Positions 33,041 through 44,292 of a DNA stretch of 64,000 nt are shown piece after piece. The stretch lies in contig NC_073696.1 in NCBI RefSeq assembly GCF_029784165.1, forward strand, positions 239,738,892 through 239,802,891, read 5' to 3'. The position numbers and the translations under genes are program-made. The DNA comes from Wyeomyia smithii. Taxonomy: Eukaryota > Arthropoda > Insecta > Diptera > Culicidae. Below the pieces are notes generated by a model. It was not told the origin of the DNA and did no database searches. It saw only the letters and a program-made list of their open reading frames with translations. Positions within the stretch are counted from its first letter, which is position 1. Every line of letters begins with the position of its first letter.

Positions 33041-35190
33041 GGCCTTCAACTCATTGACTTCGCCGCCTCCAAGAACATGGCCATACGTAATACCTACTTC
33101 CAGCATAGCCTCCTATATCGGTTCACCTGGAGATCACCATTACAGACTGAAACACAAATCGATCACGTTTTGATTGACGGAAGGTACTTCTCGGATATTA
33201 TTAACTTCCAAACCTATCGTGGCGCAAACGTCGCTTTTAACCACTATCTCCTGATGGTCAAAATGCGCCAAAGACTGTCGGTTGTCAACAACATCCGCTA
33301 CCGTCGCCCGCCACGGTATGATCTGGAGCGATATAAACTCCCCGAAGTCGCTACTGAGTACGCGCAAAGCCTTGAGGCTGCGTTTCGGGATGAAGGAGAG
33401 CTTACCGGAGCTCCTCTTGAAGGCTGCTTGAGTACTGTGAAATCAGCCATTAACAGCAGAAGGTACTGTCGGATTCGTCGAGAGGAATCGACGTAACGGC
33501 TGGTTCGACTAGGAGTGTCAAACGATTCTAGACGAGAAGAATGCAGCACCGTCATTGATGCTGCAGCACAGGACCCGTCATATCGTGAGTCGATACAAAC
33601 AGAAACGAAAACAGCCGACCCATTTTTTTTCCGGGACAAAAATCACTGCCTGGAAGAGCTGGAAGAGGAAATGTATCGCTCTCAAGAAACACGAGATTCT
33701 ACAAGGAACTAAGCGCATGCCGCGAGCTGAAATGAGTCAGGATAAAGATAGAGGAATCTTAACGGATGAACGTAAGATGATCAAGAGGTGGAAGTAGCAC
33801 TACAATGAATACCTAAATGGTGCAGAGACAGAGGAACGGTAGGAACAACGACTTCTTTGGTACAGCGGATGAGGGAAACATACCGACCCCCACCCTCCCT
33901 GGATCAGCTGGGAAGGTTGGCATCGCAGCGGAGCTTATCAAGCTGTGCCCGGATAGGTTGACTTCCTGTCTGCATCACCTGATGGTCAGGATCTGGGATA
34001 CAGAATAGCTACCGGAGAAGCGGAAAGAGGAAGTAATATGCCCAATACACCAGAAAGGCGACAGGTTGGAATGTAAGAACTACCGAGCGATCACTATTCT
34101 CAACGCAGCCTGCAAAGCGCTCTCCCAGATCCTCTTTCGCCGTCTCTCGCCACTAGCATTAAGGGTTGTAGGAAGTTATCAAACCAGTTTCGTGGATGGG
34201 CTATCAACAGCGGACCAAATGTTTACGCTGTGGCAGATATATATTAATCGATTTTAAGGCCGCTTTTGATACTGTCGACCGTATAGAGCTATGGAAAGTT
34301 ATGGACGGAAGAGACGGAAGAGAGTTATGGAAAACGAAGAGACTTCAACAAGGCAACGGACTTTCTTGCCTCCTGTTCAACATTGCGCTTGAAGGTGTTA
34401 TAAAACGTGCGACCTTCAATATGCGGAGCACGATCGTCAATAAATCCAACCAGTTCATCTGCTTCGCTGACGAAGTAGACCTTGTCCGGAGGAAGTTCGC
34501 TGCATAGTACACCAAGCTGAAGCGGAGGTTAATACGTCGAAGACTAATGCTGCATAGTCAGTAGCGTAGTGATCGACAGAGATGAGTTCGGGGTGGTTGA
34601 ATTTGTGTACCTCGGATCACTGGTAACGTCAGACAACAACTGCAGCAGAAAAATCCGCAGACGTATTGTAGCTGGAAGTCGTTCCTAATACGGACTCCTC
34701 AAGACGTTGATGTCTAGCAAACTTCGCTCCCGTACCAATGCGTCATGTAAAAGACGCTAGTAAGATCGGTGGTCCTCTACGGGCACGAGACAAGGACTAT
34801 GCTAGAGGAGAACATGCAAGCACTAGCCGTAATCGAACAACGTGTGCTTAAGATCAGCCTCGACCTAGTATGTGAGGATTGCGTGTGGAGGCGAAGAATG
34901 ATCCACGAGCTGGCGCAACTCTACCCAGTATCTAGAAAGCCGCTAAAGCTGGAAGGATGATGTTAGAATGCCGGGCAACAATCCCGTGAAAATGGTGTTT
35001 TACTCGAATCCAACCGGTACAAGACGTAGGGGCGCGCAACAAGCTAGGTGGTTGAAGCAAATGAAGCAAGATCTCGGAAATGTAGGACGCTCAGGAAACT
35101 GGAGACAAGCTGCCATAGATCGAGTGCGCTGGCGTAACATTGTGAAATCCTGAGGGATGTTTCACTAGAAAAGTAAGTAAGTAAGTAGTG
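33041..35190 (+). mobile_element. RTE-clade LINE, endonuclease plus RT, decayed
   Basis: The frame at 33077 gives the C-terminal half of the endonuclease: FTWRSPLQTETQIDHVLIDG, then YRGANVAFNHYLLMVKMRQR (the usual DH is NH here). RT pieces follow: KNYRAITILNAACKALSQIL, DQMFTLWQIY, IDFKAAFDTVDRIELWKVMD, LFNIALEGVIKRA, FADEVDLV (a degenerate catalytic box) and a C-terminal RRRMIHELAQLYPV segment. It ends in AAGTAAGTAAGTAAGTA at about 35172-35188. Stops and frameshifts throughout; 5'-truncated within the endonuclease. Related to, but clearly diverged from, the copy at 31690. Confidence 0.88.
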
Positions 35191-35788
35191 TTGGGTCCAG
35201 GATTTCCAAACCGGTCTTGGGATTCACTTTCAACTTTCAAAATTTAACGCTTCTTCTCAACAGGAACAGCGGACTGCGGGACGGGTATCTTCGGGCGCAA
35301 ACTTCTTTTTTACAGGATGAATAATGCACGGGTAGCGTTCTAAAATGCGTACTGATCGAGCGAACACGGATAGTGAAGGCACTGATTAATTCACAGGTAA
35401 GTTTATAGCGCCAGGTAACCACAAGCTATACTACTCTACGAGAGGAAATCAGCCTGCTTTCGTGGGTAAGTACCGGTCACTCCACGCAATTTAATCTTTT
35501 CCGTTGAACTAGTACACTTAATTTTCTTGTATTTGAGGGTATTTCACTTCTTTCGGGGTATCGAGTAATAAACTATTAACGATATCATGATTCTAGGGCG
35601 GTTTATTACTAACTGAACGGGGTTTCCATGTTGCTTCGTTCTTTTATCGCGATTATCAAGCGGAAAATGTCACAACACTGTGTTCTGTCCGTCGGTTCCT
35701 GCGTTTATATATGATGTTGCGCGATGTTCCTAAGCAAGTAGACAGTATAATTTCAAATGAACACTGTGATTTCAATCTAAATTTTATT
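35191..35788. other. Unassigned spacer
   Basis: No gene or repeat recognised. Confidence 0.4.
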
Positions 35789-35790
35789 TA

Positions 35791-36114
35791 CAGTAAGGTC
35801 GCTTTTTACGCGGGTTGCTTTCCTCCAATTCTCAAAAACGGTACAAGATATCGACCTCATTTCAATCACGTTTTCCGTTTTAGGCCACGATTGATCATAT
35901 ATCAGTTTTCAAAAAAATTCACAGTTTTTGGTGTAAATACTCAAAATTTAATACATTGCATTTTGGTCTCTAGATTGGTCACTATCATGATCACACGAGG
36001 TTTGAACGTTTTAGGACGGTTTTCTTTATTTTATTTGCAACTCAAAAAAGTCGTTTTTTACGCGAGCCCATACAAATTTGGAACGCATCCCCCGCGTAAA
36101 AAGCGACCTTAGTG
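35791..36114. mobile_element. pogo/Tigger-like MITE with TA duplication
   Basis: Terminal inverted repeats of about 24 bp: left CAGTAAGGTCGCTTTTTACG, right the complement starting CACTAAGGTCGCTTTTTACG. Each is directly flanked by TA (35789-35790 and 36115-36116). TA duplication and CAGT-type ends fit the Tc1/mariner superfamily, with the closest look being pogo/Tigger. 324 bp with no transposase. Confidence 0.85.
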
Positions 36115-36116
36115 TA

Positions 36117-37468
36117 TTTCTTTTTGCGTGCGTAAACTTAAAATATTGATAAATATACTACACCTTTCCCCCTTTCAAAAGAATGGTATAACCATTCTTT
36201 CATGTGCTACTCCAAGAACGGTTGAAAATTTGGTTTATATTTTAATTACACGATTTTTACGAATATTCATTTTCTTTCTATTTATTTCTTTTTTAGAGAG
36301 GCATTCAACTTTTAACTGATCCACCTCTTTTTTGTTTATTTGCTGCCTGTCATATTTTGGAATGTGCAATGTGTATTTTAAACTTCCGTTATTCTTAATG
36401 GTTCTAAATAGTAGAGTTCCTCTATTTTCTATTTTCATCGATTAGGAAAACAAGAGCTACTTCTGTAACATTTCTTGGATTTATATTTCGACTTAATTCG
36501 TTATTTCTTTTTATTTTTTGTTCCGTCGCATTGAACTTTCGTTTCGAAAAGTATCATTCAAGAATGTACAAAGGTTCTACTCTACTATCAAGTATATTGT
36601 ACCATAATTTCGCTTTCCGTCCGAACAGAAATTCGATATGTGGTATTGTGGTACACATAGGAAAAAGTTCGTAGGTATTCATTTGAACACCTATAATTTC
36701 TTTTAAGTGCTCCAATAAACTGTAGTGTTGTGCTGTTGCGTATTTTTGCTTGCTATTTCTCCTATTTGGTTTAGTGCTTTATTCACTATGGGTGCTTGCA
36801 TTGACTAGTACTAGTACTAAACTTGTCAAAAGTTACCTGTTTCATATACAAGGAGGTGATCAGTTTCTGTTCTGATGGCTCAACCTGTTTTATTATTTCT
36901 GTCTGTTACTATTTAATCCTGGACCTAATGCGCACCATGGTGTTCATTTTTTGCATAATTGTCCTGCCACGGTCGCCATATGGATGCTTTCTGTGGAAAA
37001 CTTGAAGTTCGAATTATGATGGTCGATCAAAAGAAGTCGATCAATTGTCAGTGGTAACTATTTCATAACTGATTTATTCAATGGATTTAACTTTAACTTG
37101 GCCATATAGTCACAGATACTGGGCCAAAACTTATGGAGCTGACAACTGTCAGCACCGACCAGAAGAAGAAGAAGAAGAACTTTTTCATCGTATCAACGGA
37201 CTCTTTAAAGCGCGTGCTAGTTTACTTTCATAGAGAGCAATTTAACAGAGATTTGAATTATTTTGATGGTGCCCAGTATGACTAGCTCAATTCAACAGCT
37301 TTTACTTTCAATGATCACGCAATGTATGTAATCTCTTTTGTGGACCCCACTGCGACCAGTAGTTGTTTGATCTATTGTGGCATTGTCCGGACGTTTTTGC
37401 TGTTTGCACATTTCTGTTTTTTTTACCATTTTGCAGTGCTACTTATTGAGAAGTAACCTGCTCCGTGT
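36117..37468. other. Unassigned spacer
   Basis: A short stretch near 36140-36190 resembles interspersed copy B (CTTTCCCCCTTTCAAAAGAA). A GAA run lies near 37160. Nothing else recognised. Confidence 0.4.
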
Positions 37469-37768
37469 TATAGTGCTTTTTGTCTTCTCCTTCAGACTTA
37501 GTAACCTACTTCCTTCCTCATCGACCTTATTATATCCTCCTGCAGGCTATAGTCTATGATATTATCGAAGCTTTAGATCAGTGGTTATTAAGTCTGGAGG
37601 GAAGTTATAGTACTTTTTGTCTTCTCATTCAGATTTAGTAACCTACTTTCTTCCTTATCGATTCTATCATATCCTCCTGCAAGCTATCACTCTAAAAGCA
37701 TATAACGTGCTATAGTCTTTGATATTATCGAAGTTTTAGACGAGAGGTTATTTAATCTGGGGAAAGAT
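37469..37768. repeat. Two tandem ~138-160 bp units
   Basis: TATAGTGCTTTTTGTCTTCT (37469) recurs as TATAGTACTTTTTGTCTTCT (37607). Both copies continue through TTAGTAACCTACTT, ATATCCTCCTGCA and GATATTATCGAAG. The second copy has a ~22-bp extra piece. The pair abuts the SINE and may be its tail region. Confidence 0.8.
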
Positions 37769-37912
37769 TTTGTGTGGAAGAGCCTGAGAATAAATCCATA
37801 CTTAAAGTCCTTTTTGCGAACGAATGGTTTGGTTCTACTAAGATTCGAACCTACCACCATTCGCTTGTCAAAGCGGACTTTGTAACCTTGCGGCTACGAA
37901 GCTCGACCGATG
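37765..37912 (-). mobile_element. tRNA-derived SINE, family 2, copy 1
   Basis: On the minus strand GTAGCCGCAAGGTTACAAAG is the A-box region and GGTAGGTTCGAATCTTAG carries the B box. The following body (TATGGATTTATTCTCAGGCT, CTTCCACACAAAATCTTTCC) matches the copy at 44470. Confidence 0.8.
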
Positions 37913-40863
37913 TATGTAAAAGATGTAATGTATGTATGTTATGTATGTAATGGAAAGATATTCGAATTTATCGCATGTTGGCCTTGTGCCTAACGACTTC
38001 GTTCGCGTTATATATCGTGCGCGAATTCGTTACACCAGCTCTTTCCTGTGGGAGTTGCAAATAATGCAGAGGATTCCTCGGTGCTGCTGAGCAAGTTTTA
38101 AACTAACATTCGTAAAATTCCTTACCCAATCGATCTGCATTCGGAATGATTACCTACGCTATTGATCAATAACAAATAAGATTAGCGAGAATTGCATACT
38201 GAGAATGATTTACTATTCCCAGGCATCATTTTTCACGCTTCTCCGTGCAATTTCAGCTGATTGTGATCAATTGCGGTCAACAAACGGGGTTTTTGTTCCT
38301 AAGTTTTCACCTCCTTCTGATGTACGGTAACAACATATCAATAGAAATTTCAACAAAATCTCTTTTGATTCCAAAATTTAACCGCATCCGCAAACCCATA
38401 TTTCAGAGCATTGGGCGCTCAATTCGAGATGCAACGGAAATTAGCACGTCAGTTCCGCGCAAATTTACCGCAAGAAACGTCATAATATGCCGTAAAGCTT
38501 AAGTTATGACACATAACTTTCGAGCAGTCGAACTTAATGCAAACATCCGGCAAACCGTGCTTCCGTCCTGAAGTCTCGAGGCCGGAAGTTTCTGCCGTTG
38601 AATAGCAGCAACTTTTACCGCCATCCAGCCGGCTGCCGACCGAGATGTCAGCACCAGATTAGCTTTCTCAGTAGCACTAGAAACTGGCTGGCAGAGTCGC
38701 GAACATAGCCCGCCAACGCTAAACTTCCATGGCATGAGGCTAAATATTCAGAACTGCAAAACCACTAAACCACCCGAAACAATATTCTCCAAACCGCACA
38801 CTCGCTCTATAGCGTTGCTAAAGTTTCGCTGATGGAATCATCTGTTATAGCCAACGACGAAAGCTAACGCGGTGGAACTGTATTTGGTTGTTGTGTTTTT
38901 TTTTTTTTGGTTTCTACTCTCATAAATTATTCGTTCAACTATCTAAAACAGTCTTCTAATTGATTAGTTTTCTAGTTTTGAAGCAGCAAATTTTGTGGCG
39001 AAATAACTTATAAATTTGCATATCTATCTCCATAAGTATAATCTGACAACGAACAATTTCAGGTAGTATAACAATAAAGCAAACACTCAATCCCAACCCT
39101 GAGGTAGATACTCCCGCAGAAGCCACAACAAAAACAAACCTATTCCCCCACGTGGGAGCAACAACGAAACAGTCCGAATGAACCCTCGCGGCCGGTCGCT
39201 CCGACATCGCAACTTCGGCGCATGTGCCTCTCGGAGCCACAACTGACAGCATTCATTCAACTTTCGCCTTTGACCTGCTGCGTCAACAGTCGAGAGGTTG
39301 TACAAACTGACATCATCGACAAAGTTGTTGTTCGGATTTTTCACACCGCAAAGAAGGGAAAAACAAACTGCGAAAAATCAATGCCACAGCCTCCCGACGA
39401 CTGGGGGGTTCTCTCATGTGAGATCGCCATCGGCGAACGGGTATTGGGTGGAACCCTCCGACGACGGAGCTCCACGGTTGCTAACCGACCGAAAACTCGC
39501 TTTCAGTTGTTTGCGGCTAGCCCGTGTGGAAGGGAGTCCCCCAGGATACGCATGTTTTCCGAACTGGTCAGCAGGTCACATTTCCTGTTTTGGCTACTGT
39601 TGAATGCGAACAACTTTTTAAAGCAAGATACACTTAAAAGGTCACTCGGGTGTGGCGTTTTTGTAACATAATAGCTTTTACATTATTTCATAACTAATTG
39701 AATTCGGTCAAATGACAGTAGGGGAAGGGCGACAAGCCAGCGCATTTGAAACAAAATAGCTTTCGTCAATAGGATAGTATGCTGTTGGTTTCAAATATCT
39801 CGTTCATCAGCAAATGCGTATATGAGTAATGGAAGTTCGTTCACTGACCCTCAATTGTGAACGTCTATTTTAGTTTTCCTTCCAATAGTTTTGGAGGCTT
39901 GGGCTATGATCTGAGTAGAGCAGTTAGTACAGTATTTGAAGAACGATTTACGGTGTTAAAGGGATTATCACCTCTACTGGGTAAACATAAAACAGGATGA
40001 AATATTTCGAGGAGGGCGTGAAAGAACTAGACAATGTCAGCTCACATTTTATATCGAAAACTGTGTTGCTTTTTTCTGAAAGAGTTACGACGTAATTATT
40101 TTTGTACCAGGCTTTTTTCGCTGTTTTCTTGATAGATCTACGCACAAAAGTTTTGATTTGCATCGATTTGTATAAAATATTTTTGTTTGAGAAATCAATT
40201 TGGTTTATAAATCTTCGTTTCGATGTTTTCATCCCCGCTTATCTAAATGCTTCTTCAATTTTGCGTTGATCTCATCACGGATCGTTTTTGATATCATCAT
40301 TTGAATTCAATTCTGCACAACTCAAAATTCATAGTTTCGAGAAAAACACATTTGAAAATTTGCGTCAAGATTTTCTTTTTCCATGTTCGTGTAAAATTCG
40401 AACTTTCAAACTTTTTAGTTTTTTTAACTCATTTGGGTCTATCATGTGCATGTAATAAGCAACTTATATGAGTTGTAACCTCATTTTTCCGCCTTGTTAG
40501 ATTTGTGCAATAAAGGCACATCTTTTTATATTCCCGGAATTGTGAATTTTGAAACGAGTCTTTGTGAGATGGAACTTAAAAGTATTTGGCATCGTTTGCC
40601 TATTCAAACTCAAAACTGCAAAATTTTAAGTTGTGCCATTGTCGAATACAACTGAAGATATATTTGAGAAAAAACATTATTAAAATTCGGCCCTTAGAAG
40701 TTTGCTTTTGCCAGTGACTCCTATACCTTTCTAGGAGGGCTTGATTTAATACTCAAATTTTAAGGCCAAACAGGTGGAACAATCGAAAATACAAAGCAAT
40801 TGAGAACTTCGCAGATGCTGATCAACGCAAAAGCCGCTACTAATATAAGTTATTTGACAGCAA
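37913..40863. other. Long stretch without recognised genes
   Basis: Frames up to 149 codons occur at 39222-39671 (plus) and 98 codons at 38956-39252 (minus), but they overlap one another and show no domains. A T run lies near 38896. Sequence at 39080-39600 is relatively G+C-rich and could be single-copy. No call made. Confidence 0.35.
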
Positions 40864-40876
40864 TGATGATTATGTC

Positions 40877-41008
40877 GGTATCCCAGATGGTCTCGAGGTA
40901 CGATACTGACCTAACAAGCCAGTCGTCGTAGGTTCGAGTCTCGGCTCGGGAGAGACAGACGTTCGAGTTCCGAATCGGAATGTAGAGCACCAAAGCTTTA
41001 CTTTGTTT
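40877..41008 (+). mobile_element. tRNA-derived SINE with exact 13-bp duplication
   Basis: Flanked by TGATGATTATGTC on both sides (40864-40876 and 41009-41021). The A-box region is GATGGTCTCGAGGTACGATA and the B box is GTAGGTTCGAGTCTCG; CAAGCCAGTCGTCG lies in the anticodon-arm position. The body is short (132 bp total). The perfect duplication implies a comparatively recent insertion. Confidence 0.92.
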
Positions 41009-41217
41009 TGATGATTATGTCTACCTAATACTACAATATATACTTGAGCTTCTGGAAAAGCAATAAGATACTGACATGACATAGAAATGTTTTAGAAAAA
41101 AATTGTGTTTTACTAACATCATTAAGTCATTTAGTAATGTGTAACATAGATTGAACCGGCAAATTGATGCAACTACACAACAAGAAAATCGCTGGATGAT
41201 AAAATTAAAATGAGTGA
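41009..41217. other. Unassigned spacer
   Basis: Nothing recognised. Confidence 0.4.
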
Positions 41218-41338
41218 GGTTCCGAACTATTTCCATTTTCTGTTAACCACCGCCCTTTCCCCTCCTTCAAGATAAGGTTCGAAATTATTTTCATTTTATG
41301 TTAAACACCAATTCCCTCCCTCCCCCATCCTCCTTCAA
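41218..41338. repeat. Diverged tandem duplication of ~57 bp
   Basis: GGTTCCGAACTATTTCCATT recurs as GGTTCGAAATTATTTTCATT. Both copies continue through CTGTTAA or ATGTTAA, a CCCTCC-rich stretch and CTCCTTCAA. Confidence 0.7.
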
Positions 41339-41419
41339 AAAAGTTGAAAACTAGAAATCAAAGCAAGGTGAATGAATAATATTCATAATAATGTGTTGTT
41401 TTCAACATTCATTTGCATA

Positions 41420-41456
41420 TTGTATGCAAGTTACAAACGTCGTAACTTGCATACAA
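41420..41456. other. Perfect 15-bp hairpin
   Basis: TTGTATGCAAGTTAC (41420-41434) is the exact complement of GTAACTTGCATACAA (41442-41456) with a 7-nt loop AAACGTC. No T run follows directly. Function unknown. Confidence 0.8.
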
Positions 41457-41577
41457 ATTTTCATGAAAGATATTTCTGATTTTGTTATTTATTTTTTGCC
41501 CTCCCCTTGGCAAGCTTTGATAACCTTGGACATAAAAACTATTCAAATTTTGTTTCAGCCAAACAAGAATCATCCCG

Positions 41578-41695
41578 CATCACATGCAAATGGCAATTCG
41601 TAATGAAAAGAAAATTAATAGTCTTGCCGGGTATCACTATTGTGACAACCCCGATGGTGCTTCTTAGGTCCCCGAAATCATTTACTTGAAGCAAT
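41578..41695. repeat. Interspersed repeat shared with 55190-55297
   Basis: ATGCAAATGGCAATTCGTAA, TATTGTGACA, GATGGTGCTTCTTAGGTCCC and CGAAATCATTTACTTGAAG each have a close counterpart in the same order at 55190-55297. Unclassified. Confidence 0.65.
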
Positions 41696-42079
41696 TAATG
41701 TTAACACTTGTCGAAGGATTGCGGATAGAAAACGGCAAAAAATGTTTCATTCTTCCTTCCAAACTGCCACCTACGAGGCGTCTCATCAACTGAGGGTTCG
41801 CTTGTGAGGCATTCCATAGGAAATGAATATAAACAAATATTTTTTAACATGTCATTTCCGAATTCGCTGAAACTTTTCACAGTTGTTGCTTTTTGATGAA
41901 GAGGTCATTTCATGACATCCGATGTTCATGTTGACTCACGACAGCTGTTTCAAAAAACCTATCTAAAAATGTGACTGATGAATAAAATATTCTACATCAG
42001 AAAAACTGGTTTGTTTGTTTAAAATAAAGTCGTCGACAAAGTTATAGGCAATAAAATTTAAGGTTCAGATGTGTATATA
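41696..42079. other. Unassigned spacer
   Basis: Nothing recognised. Confidence 0.4.
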
Positions 42080-42505
42080 TTAGGGTAGCAATGCGATGTA
42101 TGGAAAGATCGATTAATTTTATTTATTTGCTCATAATAATAACCAGTGCAAAATTTCTGCCTAATCAGACATGATTTAGAGGTGCCTCGAAGCGCTCAAA
42201 ATTTCAGTGTTTTGACCCTCGAAAATTAACATTTCTAATAAAAAATTATGCTTAGGATGCCTAATAAACATTGAAATGATTTACATGTGGTTCGGTGAAT
42301 CGTTTTAATGTTTATTAGGCATCTTTGACTAGATACTTTTGTTAGAGATGTCCATTTTCGAGGGTCAAAACATCAAAAGCTTAAACACTTTGAGGCACCC
42401 CTAAATCATGTCCGCTTGAGCTGAAATTTTACACAGATCATTTTTTTAGGTCAATAAACAAAATGTACATGGTCGGTGACATGACCATTTTCGCAGCAAC
42501 CCTAA
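42080..42505. mobile_element. Foldback MITE, hAT-like
   Basis: The ends TTAGGGTAGC (left) and the complement TTAGGGTTGC (right) bound two long imperfectly complementary arms. They share ACATGATTTAGAGGTGCCTC/GGGGTGCCTC and TTTTGACCCTCGAAAAT, and near the centre GATGCCTAATAAACATT. The flanks TGTATATA and TGTATATC form a near-perfect 8-bp duplication. 426 bp, no coding sequence. Superfamily inferred from duplication length. Confidence 0.7.
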
Positions 42506-42607
42506 TGTATATCTATGATATGTAAAAAAGGTGTACAACTCTGCCGAAGTCACTATACCGATCAAACATACCGCTAAGACGCTAAAAATATTTTTCATTC
42601 CTAATAA

Positions 42608-42608
<1 letters not shown>
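42506..42608. other. Short spacer
   Basis: Nothing recognised. Confidence 0.4.

Positions 42609-42647
<39 letters not shown>
42609..42647. repeat. TG dinucleotide microsatellite
   Basis: Nineteen uninterrupted TG units. Likely polymorphic. Confidence 0.98.
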
Positions 42648-42649
<2 letters not shown>

Positions 42650-42792
42650 ATAATCCATCTCCCACTGGCCGGCAGTGCTTTTATGGAAAAACCTATCTGC
42701 ATCCTTTTTTATTTGAAGCTGATTTATATTTTGATTTTTTAATATATTTAATAATATACGGATACAAATATTTTTAGCCCTGGAGATGAAAG

Positions 42793-43160
42793 GTGACTGC
42801 TCTAGTCCCAATTTTTCCGCCCAAGATGTCGCAAGCAACTGAGAGTGTCGTCTACAACTGTGAATCGAGCTTAAATAGAAGCCAAACTGTCAACTTCAAA
42901 AAGATGCTGACTTCTAATCGCAACGATAAGCAAAATAAGTCGGCCATACAGCGATCGCAAAAGCTGAACGTGTAGATGCTGACGAAGTTTGGTTGCGAAG
43001 TACAGGATGATGAAACTTACGTCTAGGCAGACTTCAAACAGTTTCCTGGACAGGAGTATTATACAGCAACTGTAGGAGGGCAGCCCATTTATTCATGTGG
43101 GTTGAAGAGCAACATTGTCATCGCGACAACCTCGAATGCACAAAGACACGCAAACTGTAA
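42793..43160 (+). pseudogene. DD37E-type Tc1/mariner transposase relic
   Basis: One plus frame is open except for two TAG stops. It contains VQDDETYV (43000-43023), the block with the first catalytic Asp of IS630/Tc1/mariner transposases of the mosquito DD37E kind. ADFKQFPGQEYYTA follows, as in that group. The upstream part (SLNRSQTVNFKKMLTS) would correspond to the linker after the DNA-binding domain. Later catalytic residues are lost. Terminal repeats were not found. Confidence 0.6.
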
Positions 43161-43242
43161 GTATAACTCTCTATAGTGATATATAAAAGCTAGCAAGAAG
43201 CAGTTTATTATTCATTGTATAACCGATCACTGCAGCAAGAGA
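43161..43242 (+). promoter_or_regulatory. TATA box upstream of histone relics
   Basis: GATATATAAAAGCTAGC (TATAAAAG at about 43183) precedes ATTCATTGTATAACC by ~30 bp, a core-promoter-like arrangement just upstream of the H3-like relic. Confidence 0.35.
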
Positions 43243-43470
43243 ATGGTTTACTGGAAACTGGCTCGACCTGCAACAAGCAGGGCAGCGGCCGCTTATTCGA
43301 TTGCATCCTTCCAGAGCAGGCGGACCGCACTGCACAGCATTGCTGAACAGGTCCGAACATTTCAGGTCGATGTCATGTTGAGCGCGAATAGCGTCGTGAA
43401 GCGATTCGCCTTATCGTGGTTGGTGAATTTGTCGGGATCTGGTGTGTTCCCATTCAGTCATCTGGGCACT
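43243..43470 (+). pseudogene. Histone H3-like relic
   Basis: Shifting between frames, several pieces follow the order of an H3 gene. An N-terminal stretch resembles the ARTKQTARKS-coding region (43260-43300). Then come CATCCTTCCAGAGC (LPFQR region), CAGCATTGCTGAACAGG (EIAQD region), GTCGATGTCATG (SAVM region) and CGCCTTATCGTGGTTGGTGA (EAYLVG region). About 30 codons between the first two pieces are missing. The match is nucleotide-level and broken by indels, so this is tentative, but the neighbouring H2A relics support it. Confidence 0.4.
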
Positions 43471-43530
43471 GCTATCAGTTAGTTGTGAGTGTATTAGTAG
43501 CGTGTGTTGTAACATGTGTTCTTTGCTTGC

Positions 43531-43605
43531 TTGCAGTGTGTAATCCAAAATGACGATGAATTAAACAAACTTACCATGACACTTCTTAGCGTCTCTAAAT
43601 TATTA
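43531..43605 (+). pseudogene. Histone H2A C-terminal relic
   Basis: LQCVIQNDDELNKL (43531-43572) matches the H2A segment LQLAIRNDEELNKL at 10 of 14 residues. It is followed by a shortened, diverged TM…V… stretch before a stop. It lies upstream of the N-terminal H2A relic, the reverse of gene order, so the two belong to different copies or to a rearranged one. Confidence 0.6.
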
Positions 43606-44292
43606 AACTGAACTAGTTATTATTTTTCTAGCACTCACCAAAACGTTGCTGATAGTGATAAAAAGAGTTATGTTTTAAGAGTGTTATTCCACTTTAGTCG
43701 TTTCTTTTAATTTAATTATCGATCGTCTTTCCCGAGTTGTGTCGTTGCGGTTAAATCTATATTACATATTACTAAATGATCCAATCACTGATTTCTCATT
43801 TAAATACTTTAAACTTGCTCGATAATCAAAACATGGTCGTAATTCTATTTGAAACATTTTTAGCGCCACTTTTTTCTATCGCTTAAATGAAGAACTGCGG
43901 TCACACATCTCATAATTTGTGGGGTATGAAAATTCAACCTTGCTTCCAGAACGTGTTAGTGGCCCTGCAAAGAACCGTTTGAAATTTGTACTTAAAAGGA
44001 AAAATAAAACAATCCTGGTAACAACAAATGTACGGAACTTGGTTGAACTTGGCTGCTTTGCCGCTTGTCTTCAGTGCAATCTCAACGTTATGCTTGTTAA
44101 CGGTTATACAGATTACGGAAAACTAATGCATTTCGCGCACAACGTTCGCCCGTATACTTACAAACATTGTGCAGCGCAGACCGCCCTGTTTTTTGAATTT
44201 TTCACTCTACCACCTACGCTGCGCCGCCTTGCTATTGCGCTAGTTCTCTCCGCAGGTATTTAAGTTTTTTTGTCATCACATCGCTATTCCGT
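43606..44292. other. Spacer between histone relics
   Basis: A 114-codon plus frame (43919-44263, GTG start) has no recognised domain and is not called. Confidence 0.4.

Noticed and set aside
39222..39671. 149-codon plus ORF
   Set aside because: Overlaps other open frames on both strands in a G+C-richer patch, with no recognisable motif.
43919..44263. 114-codon ORF between the histone relics
   Set aside because: GTG start and no resemblance to histones or other families; likely chance.
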